From positions 46,005 through 110,004 of the forward strand of contig ML014166.1 in NCBI GenBank assembly GCA_003615045.1: DNA of 64,000 bases, given 5' to 3'. The stretch comes from Caulochytrium protostelioides (Eukaryota > Chytridiomycota > Caulochytriomycetes > Caulochytriales > Caulochytriaceae). A model generated the notes under the pieces. It saw nothing but the letters and a program-made list of their open reading frames with translations, had not been told where the DNA came from and made no database searches. How positions within the stretch are numbered: position 1 is the first letter of the stretch; each line of letters opens with the position of its first letter. The position numbers were made by a program, and so were the translations under genes. Below, in pieces: positions 31,202-43,200 of this stretch.

Positions 31202-33034
31202 CGTGATGACAGCGGTCGGCGCCGTTCGAAGCGGGACAAAACAACGGCTGGAGAAGAGGAGGAGAAGAGGAATGGGGAAATCGCAGAGCACAGCAGAGCA
31301 CAGCAGAGCACAGCAGAGCACAGCAGAGCACAGCAGAGCACAGCAGAGCAGAGCACAGCAGAGCAGCTCCGGAAAAGAGGCAGACGAGCTGCAACAGCTC
31401 CACGGCAAGCCAATGACGGGTGAACCGCGGTCAAGACAAGCGTGAATCTGGCGAACGGCGCCACGACTCTATTGTCGTCAAAACAAGACGGAGACGGGGA
31501 CGGCGCACCATGAACCGCGGGCAATGAAGGTATCCACGGCTGGGATGCATCGTGAACAGTCTCGCCGACTCGCGTTGCCGCTATCGGCGTCGCTGGAGGT
31601 AGACACGGGTAGGGGTGACCGCTGCGCGGCCTGTCCTTAAATAGACGCTCGGAGCCACAAACCCGCAACATCCGCTGGAACGCTCTCTCGCCGCTCGATG
31701 ATGCTGACCGTCTCTGCGGACCCCTGGCTCGGCCCGTCGGGGTTGGGCGGCGCGCCAGGACCGTAGCGCCCATGTCGCCATCGACACCGGCCATTCGGTC
31801 ACCCGGCCGTCCGGCCGCTTAGTCCGTCTCAACGGCCAGACCGTCGCTCTTGCCGTTGGTATCGCCATCTCATCCTCTCATCGCCGCGCTTTGCTTGGAG
31901 TGCGAGACCGACGCCCGGGTTTGGCCACCGGGGCGTCCCTCTGTGAAACCTTCTTCACGCGGTGTGACGGTCTCGATGATGAATCCGCGGTCACGCGCTT
32001 CGGCCGCGGGCGGCGGCCCATCCTATGGCGTGACCTGGCGCCGTGGCCATGGCGACGGCCACGGCGACCCGTGACCTCCAGTCTAAGCAGCCCAGGAGCA
32101 AGTCGGGGTAAAGTGGCCCGGCCAAAAAGAAAGGAATAATACCGATAACATGCGCCAGTCAAAGCCCTCGTCGGGATGCCCAGCGATACACCTCCGCGCC
32201 CTACGAGGGTTGCGCGCCAGCGACATTTGCTGGTTCGCCCGCTACGCCGAAGGCCGGGGGCCAGGCCCCACAGCGGTCGCGGCGGCAGGAAAGCGCGGAC
32301 TGCCGACGTCAGGCTCGCCTAACTCCAGCCTTCGCGCCGGCATGAGGCATGAGGCGCTGTGCCGCCTTCGAGGGTTGGGCGTGTGTCAGCAGCGTCACCG
32401 TTATATGCGTAAGAAAGGGAAAAGCATGAGGTCAGAGACAATCGATCAACATCGAACGAAAGAGCGATTCAAGAGAATTTGCAAACAGTCCCGGCGCCAA
32501 GCCGTCGAGCTTGGCGGCTCCCCGCGGTGGCCATCATTCCGGCGGTTGCGCGCCAATCCTCCACGGATGTGTCAAGATGAGGCAAACGAGCCTGAGTAAG
32601 CCTCCCAGCCAGCCAGACACGTCGACGACGTCCCCATCGGCCACATCAGTCAAGCATCAATGATCATAGAGAGGAAGAAAAAGGAAGAAAAAAGAAAAAG
32701 AAAGACCTGACCACGGCCACAACCCTGGCCAAGACCAAAACCAGGTCAGGCACGTCCATACCGCATCATCGTGGACCGCCGCCTCTTCTGACCCTGAATC
32801 TCCGACATTGGGGTTTGAGTCCGATGCAAAGCGAGCAAGGGAAAGAGCGGCACAGCCAGCGATGCAGGCAGTGTGGGCGCGGCGCACCACACCGCTGGCG
32901 CGCGCGGTGTCCCAACGAGCCCGAGCCGGTCTCGCGGACCCCCCTGGCGTGGTTGAACCCGGCTATCCGACCGGGTCCGACCGAGCGGAAGCCGGTACAG
33001 CCGGCGGCGGCGACGTCGTCGGTCGTACCGTCGG
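31202..33034. other. Intergenic 1.8 kb, no gene supported
   Basis: Contains a 10-bp tandem repeat near the left end and a purine-rich tract at 32667-32706. A short plus-strand frame at 32824 reads SQRCRQCGRGAPHRWRARC, which looks like a zinc ribbon, but nothing else supports it. The right end is the 3' flank of the FHIP-like gene. Confidence 0.5.
31283..31366. repeat. 10-bp tandem repeat (CAGCAGAGCA)
   Basis: Six exact units at 31291-31350 with partial units on both sides. It lies 80-165 bp upstream of the secreted-protein ATG, so probably in its 5' UTR or promoter. On the minus strand the unit reads TGCTCTGCTG. Confidence 0.95.
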
Positions 33035-36000
33035 TCAGACGTACGCGACGTGCACGTAAGGTGACATGAGCGAGGCCAGCTGCACGCCGAGCACTTCCTT
33101 GATGAACTCCTGGAGGATAATGACGTTGAGGAAATATTCATGCTCAGGGTCAGGCCCGGCGCCGCCGGCCGGTGATGCCGAAGCCGGCGCCGTCGTCACA
33201 AACCAGCTACTCCCGCCGGCGCCTAGAGCTTGCGCTCGGTCATACTCGCCTTCAAAGAGGAACACGCTTGCGGCACGGACTTGCTCCGCGAAACGGCGAG
33301 GGTCCGCCTGCCGGCGCGATTCGACCTCCGACCATCGCTGCCGCAGCAGCGTATACAGGGACGGCGCGCCGGCCAGCGGTCCGGGCCTTGGGCCGCCCGG
33401 GCCGGCGTCGGGGCGGGCGCTGGGAGCTGGGGTCAGCGCCGTGCGTGCCGGCGGCGTCCCGGACGCCGCATGGCGTTCCACATCCGCCGCGACGTTGCCT
33501 TCCGCATCGCCTTCCGCGGTCGCGGTCATTGCAGGATCGGGCTCGGCCTCTGCCTCGGCGTCGGCGTCAGCGTCAGCGTCAGCATTAGCGTCAGCGTCGG
33601 TGTCGATGTCGGTGCGGGATTGGGCCTCGGCCTGGACATCAGCGGGGCCATTCGCTTGGCTATGCGCCGACACCGTGACGGAGCCGGCGGCTGGCATCAG
33701 CAGGTCGGCATGCAGCAGGTAGAAATGAAGCGTCGGGTCAGGCTGCTTCACGAGCGTGGACAGCATACCGGTGAGGACCAGGTTGTACGCAAACGCGTTG
33801 GAGAAAAAATTGGCGAGGCTGGCCATGAGCTTGCGCAACGTCGGGTCGCGCGCCATCCGGCGCAGATGCGCCTGCGCCATCGCCGAGACGGCCGGCGGCG
33901 CGCCCGGGTCCCGCGCGCCCGCCGGTCCGTCGGCCGCCGCGGCGGACACCGACGCCGCGACCCCGTCCGCCACGGCATCCCGCGGCAACGGCAGCGGCAA
34001 CGCGGGCGGCGGCCGTGCGGCCGGGTCCCGGAGCCGCCGCTCGGCCGCCGCCGCCGCCGACGCGAGCGTCTGAGGGTCCGTATCGAGCGCCAGATTTGCC
34101 ATCTTTTCCTCGAGACCCATGGCCGAGAGCCGCGCGCGCGTCGGCATCATGGTCGTCATGGCACGGCGCGCGACGCCGCCGCCGGTGCCGTGGGCGGCCC
34201 CCGCCGCCGCGGCGGGGCGCAGCATGCCGAGCGAGACGACCGTCCGGATCGCGGGATCGCGGGGCGCGGGCGCGGCCCCGGCCGCCGCGTCGTGGCGGCT
34301 GCTGTCGCCGCCGCCGCCGCCGTTGTCGGCGTCGGCGTCGGCGTCGTCGGACGGCGTCGGGAAGCCGATGCGCTTGACGGCGGCGGCGCTCGACCCGGCG
34401 CGCGTGGCGGTCGTGGCAGCCGCGGCGGGGGTCCCGTCGCCGCCGGTGCGCAGGGTCATGGAAGCGACGAGCGGCCGACAGCGCGTGCGGAGGTAGTGTT
34501 GGAACGTGGGCAGCTGCTGCTGGTGCAGGTACACGGCCCAGGCGTCGTGAACGTAGGCCTCGACCGTGCCGTGGGCGGCATGGGGCGTCGTCTCCAGGTC
34601 GCTGAACCGCCGCAGGGGGGCAGGCACGTGTCGCAGCGTATCGTGCTGGGAGGGCGAGCGTAGCGACGCGACGGACGACCGGCGGCTCGCATCCGCGTCG
34701 GTGGCCGCGTCGCCCATGATGGCCCGGCTCTGCTCGGCCAGCTCGTAGTACCGCATCAGCAAGTGGTTGTGCTGGTGAATACTGAGGGCGAAGGGAAACG
34801 GGGGGCCATCGTCCCCATCGCCGTGGTCGCCGCCCGCCGCCGCCGTGGTCGCTGGCAGCGCGACCACCCTTGACGCCGAGACCCGCTCGCGCGCCATTGG
34901 CCATCCCTCCAGGGTCGTGAAGGGCAAGTGCTCGAACAAGGCATTCACAGCGAAGGGCCCGTGCTGAAAGACCAGGATCTGGAGCAGCTGGAGCGACGCG
35001 ACCGCGACGTCCTCGACGAGCGACGACGTCTTGGAAAGCAGGATATCACGGACGGTGAGCTCGAGATCCACGCGAGAGCGGGCGGAGAGCACGGACGCGG
35101 GCGTGCCCGGCGGCGGGTCGGCGTCCATGTCGTCGCCGCCGGCGCGCCGCGCGTCGCTGTCCTCCGCGCCGAGCAGCACTTGGCAGAACGCCTCCGCGAG
35201 TGGCGGGACCGTGATCGTCTGCGCCATCAGCGTCGTGTACGCCAGCGCCGTCGCCGCCGTGCCGTCAAAGTCCGACGCGTCCATCAGCGCGGTGCTCAGG
35301 ATCTGCGCAAAGAAGATCTGCTCGATGTGCGACGCGAGCCGCTGCAGCAGGCGCGGGTGCGAGCACCGCGTGAACACCGACTGCACCCAGTTGAGCAGGC
35401 ACACGAGGGCGTTTAGATCGGCCCGGAAGGTCGTGACCCCGAGCGCCACGATGCGCGTCGGCGGGGCGGCGGCGGCGCCCGCCGGGACGGCGCCCGCCGC
35501 GCCGGGGCCGTCGGCCTGGCTCATCGCGTGCCGCGGCAGCCGCGACGGTAGCTGTGAAAACAGCCCGCCGAGGCCCGCGACCACGATGTTGTGGAACTCG
35601 GTGCGGTCGATATACGCCGCGAGGTCGTCGTCGGTGCACTCCAGCAGGGCCAACACGGCGGTGCGCGCGACATCGCCGCGCCGTCCTTCGAGATGGAGGT
35701 ACTGCAGCAGATGGTCGAGCAGCGGGAACGCCCACGTCGGTTCGGATGAGCCCGCGGGCGCCGTCGTGAGCGCCGGCGAGGAGGTCGACGGGGCCGACGC
35801 GTCCGGCGACAGCGGCTTCTCAAAAAAGAGCGGGATCAGGCGCGGCGCGCCGTGGATCTTGGCGGCGATCGCATACTCGAGCTCGAGCAGCGCGTCCTGG
35901 TACGGGAACTTGGGCTGCGCCGTCGCCGTCTTGAGGAGCCGCTGGAGGGGCAGGTGGAACGCGCGCTGCGCCACCATCATCTCGTCGAGCATCGTCACGA

Positions 36001-36388
36001 GAGTTGTCGCGCTCTGGATGAGCTGCGAGCGGTACCCGAGCGGCACGTCCGCCGCGCTCTGCGCCTCCAGCGCGTCCAGCATGTTCTCGCTCAGGAAGAG
36101 CTCCGTGCACGCGCCGTCGTCCAGCCGCTCGCCGGCGCTCACGTTCTCGCGGACGAGCTGGTCCACCAAGTACTGCAAACACTCCGGGATCTCGGTCTGC
36201 TGGACGGGGCGCAGCGCAGCGGCGTCCGCAGCGGCGGCATCCGCGTCGGCGGCGGCGGCGACCGCTGCCGCGTGCGCGCTGCCGATGGCCGCATACCGCT
36301 GGCGGAACCGCTGCTGCCGCTCCTGCGGGGTCAGATGGCCGCTCCGCTTCACGAGGCGGCCCTTAATCCGGGCGAGAAAGTCTTCCAT
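33035..36388 (-). CDS. FHIP / RAI16-like protein (FTS-Hook-interacting family)
   Basis: Predicted 1117 residues. FHIP proteins join the FTS-Hook complex and link Rab-marked endosomes to dynein. The N-terminal region (~60-260) carries the RAI16-like signature IPECLQYLVDQLVREN followed by LFLSENMLDALE and PLQRLLKTATAQPKFPYQ..LLELEYAIAAKI. Helical-repeat segments continue to ~560, and the C-terminal part (~850-960, then FLNVIILQEFIKEVLGVQLA at the end) is conserved in family members. Between them lie low-complexity insertions, including a (DA)n run coded by GTC/GGC hexamers near 33560-33605. The ATG at 36388 has G at both -3 and +4; codons upstream begin only at GTG. Another family member cannot be excluded because the middle is divergent. 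Confidence 0.82.
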   Translation of the reverse strand: MEDFLARIKGRLVKRSGHLTPQERQQRFRQRYAAIGSAHAAAVAAAADADAAAADAAALRPVQQTEIPECLQYLVDQLVRENVSAGERLDDGACTELFLSENMLDALEAQSAADVPLGYRSQLIQSATTLVTMLDEMMVAQRAFHLPLQRLLKTATAQPKFPYQDALLELEYAIAAKIHGAPRLIPLFFEKPLSPDASAPSTSSPALTTAPAGSSEPTWAFPLLDHLLQYLHLEGRRGDVARTAVLALLECTDDDLAAYIDRTEFHNIVVAGLGGLFSQLPSRLPRHAMSQADGPGAAGAVPAGAAAAPPTRIVALGVTTFRADLNALVCLLNWVQSVFTRCSHPRLLQRLASHIEQIFFAQILSTALMDASDFDGTAATALAYTTLMAQTITVPPLAEAFCQVLLGAEDSDARRAGGDDMDADPPPGTPASVLSARSRVDLELTVRDILLSKTSSLVEDVAVASLQLLQILVFQHGPFAVNALFEHLPFTTLEGWPMARERVSASRVVALPATTAAAGGDHGDGDDGPPFPFALSIHQHNHLLMRYYELAEQSRAIMGDAATDADASRRSSVASLRSPSQHDTLRHVPAPLRRFSDLETTPHAAHGTVEAYVHDAWAVYLHQQQLPTFQHYLRTRCRPLVASMTLRTGGDGTPAAAATTATRAGSSAAAVKRIGFPTPSDDADADADNGGGGGDSSRHDAAAGAAPAPRDPAIRTVVSLGMLRPAAAAGAAHGTGGGVARRAMTTMMPTRARLSAMGLEEKMANLALDTDPQTLASAAAAAERRLRDPAARPPPALPLPLPRDAVADGVAASVSAAAADGPAGARDPGAPPAVSAMAQAHLRRMARDPTLRKLMASLANFFSNAFAYNLVLTGMLSTLVKQPDPTLHFYLLHADLLMPAAGSVTVSAHSQANGPADVQAEAQSRTDIDTDADANADADADADAEAEAEPDPAMTATAEGDAEGNVAADVERHAASGTPPARTALTPAPSARPDAGPGGPRPGPLAGAPSLYTLLRQRWSEVESRRQADPRRFAEQVRAASVFLFEGEYDRAQALGAGGSSWFVTTAPASASPAGGAGPDPEHEYFLNVIILQEFIKEVLGVQLASLMSPYVHVAYV

Positions 36389-37296
36389 CGCGGGAGGGAT
36401 CGCCGCCACCGCGGAGAGCGCCCGCGCGTCAACGAAAGCGGGCACGATGGGGGGTGCGCGCGATCGCGTCGGTGGGATGGATCACGCGCGAGAAATCAAA
36501 AAGGTATGGCGGTCGCGTCACGTCTCGTCCGGCCAGGCGGCGAGCGGATGCGCCGCCATGACTATCGCCTTAGCTGTCGCTGTCGCTATCGCTGTCGCTG
36601 TCGCTGTCGCTGTCGTCCGGGCGCGCGCGTCGGCTGCATCAGGCCGCCCGGTCGGACGCCGACGGCGGCGGCCGCAGCAAGCGGCTTCATGGGCATGGTC
36701 GCGCGAGACGACGCAGACGGGATCGGCGCCATACCCCTCACCCCCGGGCCCAAGCCACGGCCGCTCGTCGGTCTAAGCCCCGGCGGCGGCGGCGGCCAAG
36801 CAAGGGGGGCCAAGGCCCTCACAGGGTGTTCCCCGAGTCGGGGTGTTCCTGGGGGCCCCCGTCGTCCTATCGGGAAGCCCTCGCCGTCGCGACCGCCGTT
36901 CGTCCGCTCTCGCCTTTGCTTCACGCGTCTTCTTGAAAAGGGCCGCTTCGCCGAAGGCTCCCCTGGCGGCCTCGCGACGGCCACGTCACGCCACGACGAA
37001 GGCCACACGGCGACGGCGGTGGCGACCGTCGCCTGCGCTGGGTTGGGAGTATCAGCACCAGACCCTCGCTCAAAACAGAAGTGGTCCGGCGCGTCGCGTC
37101 CTGATCGGTCAAAGCACTGCTGGCATCACTAACTGTGCAGCAATTAAATGGGGGGGTTTAGGCCCGCAAGAAAAAAAAAACTGAAGATAAGGGTGCGCGG
37201 CGTCATTGCTTGGCCCTTGGCTCAAGGCGGGTGACCGTCGGCGCCGCATGAGCGAAGGGAGGACCGCCGCAGCCGTCCACGATGTCGAAGGGGAGT
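36389..37296. other. Intergenic between FHIP-like and SCAP genes
   Basis: Upstream region of the FHIP-like gene with a GCTGTC hexamer array, then the 3' flank of SCAP with an A-run (37171-37180, on the plus strand). No gene seen. Confidence 0.5.
36573..36616. repeat. GCTGTC hexamer array
   Basis: About seven units with one variant (gctatc). It lies ~185 bp upstream of the FHIP-like ATG. Confidence 0.9.
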
Positions 37297-40200
37297 TTAG
37301 ACCTGCGAGCGACGCCAGACGAGCACGAGGCAGTTGCCGACAGCCACCAGCACGCCCTGCGGACAAAACGCCAGCGCCGTCAGATGCGTCGGCGCCATAA
37401 AAGGCAGCGCCGCAAGCCGGCGCGGTTCCACCGGCTGCAGCGCGGGCGCCGCCGCTTCCGATGCCGCGGCGCACGACGGCCTATCACGATGCTGCCGCTG
37501 CCGCTGCCGCTGCTTGCGCGCCAGGCCCGCTAAGACGTGCAGATGTGCGTCGCGCGCGCGCTGCTGAAGCAACGCCGGCGTCATGCGGAGCAGCGGCGCG
37601 GAAATCGGCCTAGTGCTGCTGCTCGCCCCGGCTGGGGCTGCGACGACCGATGGGGGCGGCACGGCGCTGGGGGCCGTCTGTCGATGCGCGCCGTCCAGAA
37701 CCGCTGTAGTTGCAGTTGCTGCTGCTGCTGCGACTGGTATCGACGTCGCTGATGATACGGCGGCGGGTGACGGAGCCGCGGGCGTGTGGCTCGGGGCCAC
37801 CCGTCGTCGACTCCCGCTGCTACGACCCGTGTGGTGGTCCATGTCGATGACGGCGCCGGCGCCGGCAGGAGCACCGGCAGGAGCACCAGCGGCGGCACCG
37901 GTGTGACCGCCGTGCGAGGGGCTTCCGGCGGCGCTGCGCGGCGTGGCGACGAGGTCGGACAAGGGATCCGGCGCGAGAAGAACGTCGAGTCGGGCCAGAC
38001 TCGGACGGTACATAGCATACTTGTGCACATGGAGGCGCCACTGCCCGGCGTGCCATACCGCGGTGACCCAGGCATCGCCGAGCGTGGCGAACGCCATCGA
38101 CCGCGTGGCGTCCATCTGGCCGGCGGGCGTCACGTCGCATGCGGGTGCCTGGTTGATGTCCGCCGAGCGGCGCACCGTACACGTCCAGACCTGCGCGGCC
38201 TGGCGGTGGGAGCCCGACACGATGCGCCACGTGTCCGTGGATTCGGACAGGGCGAGGGGCGTCAGGGCCAGCGCCACGCTCGCCTGGAAGCCGGCCAGCG
38301 ACACGCCCGGATGCGTGACCGGCGGCTGCGCAATCTGCCGCAGCGGCAGCCAGCGCACGGCATCGACGACATCGATCGTCCCATCGGCGCGCGCCGCCAG
38401 CAGCAGGCGGCCCGCGCTCGCTAGCTCCACCACGGGCGACAGCGAGGGCGGTCGCGAGCGCGTCGTTAACGGGGCCGGCGCCAGCGCGGGGGACGGGGCC
38501 GCCGTCGGACCCCGCAGGGCGGCTGCCGCGGGCGTCTCGCCGGTGCCGTCGGCGTGGGGCCCCGGCGAGGGGAGCGCCGCCGCGGCGGCCGTAGCGGTGG
38601 CCGACGACGCCGACGACGCCGATGCCGATACCGACGACAACGACAACGACTGCGGCGCCATGGTCGAAGCGGGCGCGGCCACGGACGAGGGCGGCGGCGG
38701 CGGCGGCGACGGCGGCGCAGCCGAGGCGTGGAGACTCACGCTGAGGCTCCACGGACAGCGGTGCCAGCGGGCCGTGACGCGCCCGCTCGCGTCGGTCTGG
38801 ACATAGGCGACGCCGTCGGCGGGAGCGCCTGTGGCGTCCTGGCTGAGACGGAACAGGCGTACGGCGCCGTCGCTGTAGCCGACGCAGACGCGCACGGCGG
38901 GTGGACTCGGCTTGCCCAGCGTGTGCGCCGAAACGGGGTCGGACAGTACGTGAACAGCCGTCACGGTCACGGATGACGATGTCGATGACGATGCTGACGT
39001 TGATGCCGATGCCGATGCCGATGCCGATGCCGTTGTCGATGCCGTTGCTGATGTTGATACCGTTGCCGCGCCGTCGCTCGCGGCCGTCGACGGCGCTTCG
39101 GTGGCCTTCATAAGGTCGGCGGCCGCCGACCGCGTCATGACCCAGGAGGTCCATCCGGCGGGCGCGTCCGCCTCGTCCGCCGTCGTCGCGGGGGGCGTCG
39201 CGACTGGGACGACCACGCCCCAGACCGCGTCACCGCAAGCGACCCAGCAGCCGACTTGCACATGGAGCGCCGTCGTACCGTGCAGCGCGTAGCAAGCTTC
39301 CGTGAACGGGATCGCGCGCGAAATCTCGGGTGGCGGCAGGGACGGCGCCGGCGGCACCGGCGGTCGGCCGCTCGACGACGGCCGCCGTGCCAGCTGCGGC
39401 CGCAGCAGAAACGTGTCGACCATCAGGGCTAAGTCGGCGGCTGAACCGGCGGTGCCTGGACCGGTAGCGCCTGAACCCACGACGGCGGCGGCGGCGGCGG
39501 CTGAAGGCGCAGCGGCTGAAGCAGCAGCGGCCGGCAAGGCCCGCACGGTAAACAGGGCCAGAAGGCCGCTCCGCAGAACGAGCAAGCATCGCGGGTCGCG
39601 GTGCGACGACCCACGCTGGGAGCTGACGCCGCCGACGCTGCCGTTGGGCGGGTGGTGGCCGGCGCCGTCGTTCATTGCAGGCGCCAGGCGCCCGTGCCGC
39701 CACGCGGGCAAGCACAGCAGCGCCACGTGGTCATCGCGCCACGTCGGCGGGAGCTGCACGGCTAACGTCTGGTCGGGCTGCGGCGGCACGGCGTTGCCGC
39801 CACGAGCGCCGCTGACGGGGGCATCACCGGGCGTCAGCCGCACGGATTGCAGCACGCCGTCGTCCGAGAGGCACCAGACCCACGTCACGTTCTCCGGAAC
39901 GACGCTGACGCCGAGACGGGTGAGCGTGCCGCCTGCCTTGGCGAGAAGAATCGGGCCGGGCCCGCCGGTCTCGAGCGCAGCAAACCACCCGAGGGGCTGC
40001 TGCCAGCCACGGCGGGAGACGGCGCGCCAGACGGCGACGGCCAGCTCGGCGACGGCGACCCCGCGGGTCTGCAAGTGGCGCAGCGTCAGGTGCTGCGCTA
40101 CCGTGCGCCGAATCGTCTGCCAGCCGCGCTGGCCGCCGGGGCCCACCGAGATGAGCATCTGCAAGCAGCTGAGAAACAGGACCACGAGGAAGGTCAGAGT

Positions 40201-43200
40201 AAACAGCATCACGACCATCACATAGATCATGAGCCATGGCCGCACACGCATATAGCGCCAGATGGCAGACCGCAAGGGTTCACCGGGTTCCGACGCTGTG
40301 GCTGCGGCGGCCGCGGCCGCGGCCGCGGCGGAAGATGCGGCTGACATCAGCGTCGCTGACGGCGGCGACGCCGGTGGCAGGAGGGACGCACCCGATGTAT
40401 CGCCGGCAGGTGACGCCGGCGACGACGATGCGGCCTGCAGGATAACACGGAGCGGCGGCATCGCCTTCAGATACCGACTTGGCGACGCAGCGTCGTCGGT
40501 GCCCCCGGGCCGCCGGTCCCGCGTGACGTTGCGGAGTCCCGGCACGAACGTCTCGACGGCCAGCGCCATCGCGTCGCGCCACGCCGCCGAAGGCTCAGAC
40601 AGATCGGCATTGATGGGGCCGCCCGCGGCCGTGGCGCCGAACGCCGACCAGCGTTCCGCTGCCCCGGCCACGGTCGTGGGCACCACCAAGGGCTGGTCCC
40701 ACCGGACGTGCGGACGGTACCAGATGCGGTCGTGGCCATGCCCATTCGAGGGCGCCGCGGGTGCTGCGGGTGCTGCAGGTGCCGGCAGCGGCGGCGAAAC
40801 CAGCAGTGACGCCGACGCCGAAGCCATCGATGGCGACGCCGACGACGCAAAGACCGGGTCCGTGGTCGCAAAGACCGGGTCCGTGGTCAGCGGCGACCGG
40901 CCGGTGGCGGCGGCCGCGGCGGCAGCCGCGGCGGCCGGCGGCGGGGAGACCGGGGGCGCCGCAGGCGGGACGGACGTCGGCGTCTGCTGCCAACGGCGCG
41001 CCGTGAGCCGCTCCCAGGCGCGCGGCCCGCGCAGCAGGTCAAAGGGTCCCGGCAGCCGGCCCTGGTAGCTCTGGAGCGAGATGTAGGCGAAGTAGAGGAT
41101 AGCGCCGAGCAGGCCATAGCGCGTGATGCGGGGCCACGGGAGGATGCCGAGCTCCATGACGGCGCGGGGCCGCCAGCGAGTGACGCTGCCGCGGCGGCGG
41201 CGCGCCGCCGCGGCAGTCTTGACGTGCCGAGGGGGCCCGGCCGCCGCGGCGGCCGCGGCCATCGCGGGCGGCGCCGGGGGCGAAGTTGGCGCCAGGGCAT
41301 GGGCGGCTGGCCGCAGACTCGATGCGGAGCGCGGCGTTGCTCCAGCGGACGCCGATGAAGAAGGCGACGACGACGGCGGCGGCGGCGGCGGCGGTGGTGG
41401 TGGTGGTGGTGGCGGCGGCGGCAAGCCGAGTTTACCGGCGTGGACGCCCATGTCGATGTCAAGATCGCTGGGCAGGCGCAGCCCCGTCGGAAGCGCCATG
41501 GCCATCGGCATCGGGATCGGCAGACCAATCGCATTCGGCGCGGCGTTATGATGACGATGATGGTGGTCTTGGTGGTGATGGGGGTGCAAGTGGTGCAGGT
41601 CGGAGAGCTCGAGTCGCTTAATGTCGATGGCGAGCGCGGCGACAAAGAAGGTGAGCTGCAGAAAGTAGAGCATGGCGACGGAGAAGGAGGCAAAGATGCA
41701 AAACTCCTGCAGAGGCGGCAGCGGGACCATCGCGCCGAGCAAGAGCAGCCCGACTTCCTTGAACAGGAGCAGCGACATGTGCCTGCTGACGCGGCTCAAG
41801 CCGATTCCGACGCGCTCCGGCACCGTGTAGGTCATGGACGTGCGAACGATCTCGTCGGTAATGACGAAAATATTTTCGACACCAATCGCGAGAATCACGA
41901 AGGGGAGACCCTGCCAGGGGCGCAGCAGCTCGTGCTGAATGCCCAGGACCGCGCAAAATCCGATGGCCATCGTCAAGCTGCACGCGACCGTGGTGATCGC
42001 GCCCATGCCGACAGCCCACTTTGATTTGAGGAGCTCGACGCGGCTCATCACGAGCGAGATGTAGCAAAAGGCCACGAGGTAGGAAAGCCCGACCACGACG
42101 TTTTCCGCCGAGCTGAGCCGGCCCTGATCGCCCGGCAGCGCATAGTAGATGTGCTCGGCATCCTCGTCAACTTCGGCGGCGCCCGCGCCGCTCGGCCACG
42201 GCAGCGCATGGTACGTCCATGTCGGGAACGGCGATGACGCTGCCGCCGACGACGAATCGGCCGTCGGTGCCGTTGTTGTCGTCGCCGCCGCCGCCGCCGC
42301 CGTCTCGGCCCATGAGGCGGTCAGGGCACTCCAGAGGGCGCGCCAGCGCGCCAGACTCGTAGGGCTCGGGTCGAGGAACAGCGTGATAATGACGCTATGG
42401 GCCGCGCGGACGCCCTGCGAGGATGGGGGCGCCGTCGCCCGTGGGGGCCGGGGTATCGAGGATGCGGCGGTGGCGGCGCCCTCCGCGCGGGAACCGGAAT
42501 CGGAATCGTGGCCGCGGCCGCGGCCGCGGCTGCCGCCATCGGCATGGCTGCGGCTGTCGGTGTCACCGATGCTGTCCGCGTCCACGTCGTCGACACCATC
42601 GGCATCGTCGCCGTCATACCGCAATCCTTCAAGGACCGCGTCGGGCGCAAGCGTCACGAGGCGGCCCTGCCAGCGGCCGATGCCCTGGGCAAGCGTGACG
42701 CCGATGGCCGGGTCGTCGCGCATCGCCGCCAGATCGGGCCAGAACAGCCGCGGCGAGACGATCGCGCACTGTGCCGCATGCGGTGCCGGTTGCAGCGTCG
42801 CATTGAGACAGACATCGGCGAGCGTGATGGGCCGGCCCGCGGTAAGGGCGGCATCTGGGTCGGCCGCCACGACAGTAGGTGAGGGCCACGACGCCGCCAG
42901 GGGCGACAGCGACGATGGTGACGAGGTCGACGACGACGACGACGATGACGGTGACGCCGCAGCGGTTGTGGCGAGCGTCCAGGAGAGCCAGGTCGCGTCA
43001 TCAACGGTAGCCGCCAGGCGCACCAGCTGGTGGTGGACTTGGAGGGCGGCATGCCACGTGCTGGGCTCGAGGACGCCGGCGGCCACGCCGTGGACAGCGG
43101 CCGCGGGCGGCGCGGCATGGACGATGATCTGCTGGACGGCGGCCGCGGGATGCGGGCCATACCGGGCGGCAAAGGCGTCCTGCTCGGCGGCGGTGCGTGT

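Noticed and set aside
31202-31408. Leader frame rich in CALLCSAVLC before the secreted protein
   Set aside because: Translation of a 10-bp DNA repeat with no ATG; the true start is the ATG at 31201.
32225-32245. GGTTCGCCC word resembling a tRNA T-loop
   Set aside because: No matching acceptor, D or anticodon arms around it; no tRNA found in the window.
32824-33069. Short plus-strand frame with SQRCRQCG...RWRARCP, like a zinc ribbon
   Set aside because: No RuvC-type motif follows, and the rest is Pro/Arg filler in the 3' flank of the FHIP-like gene.
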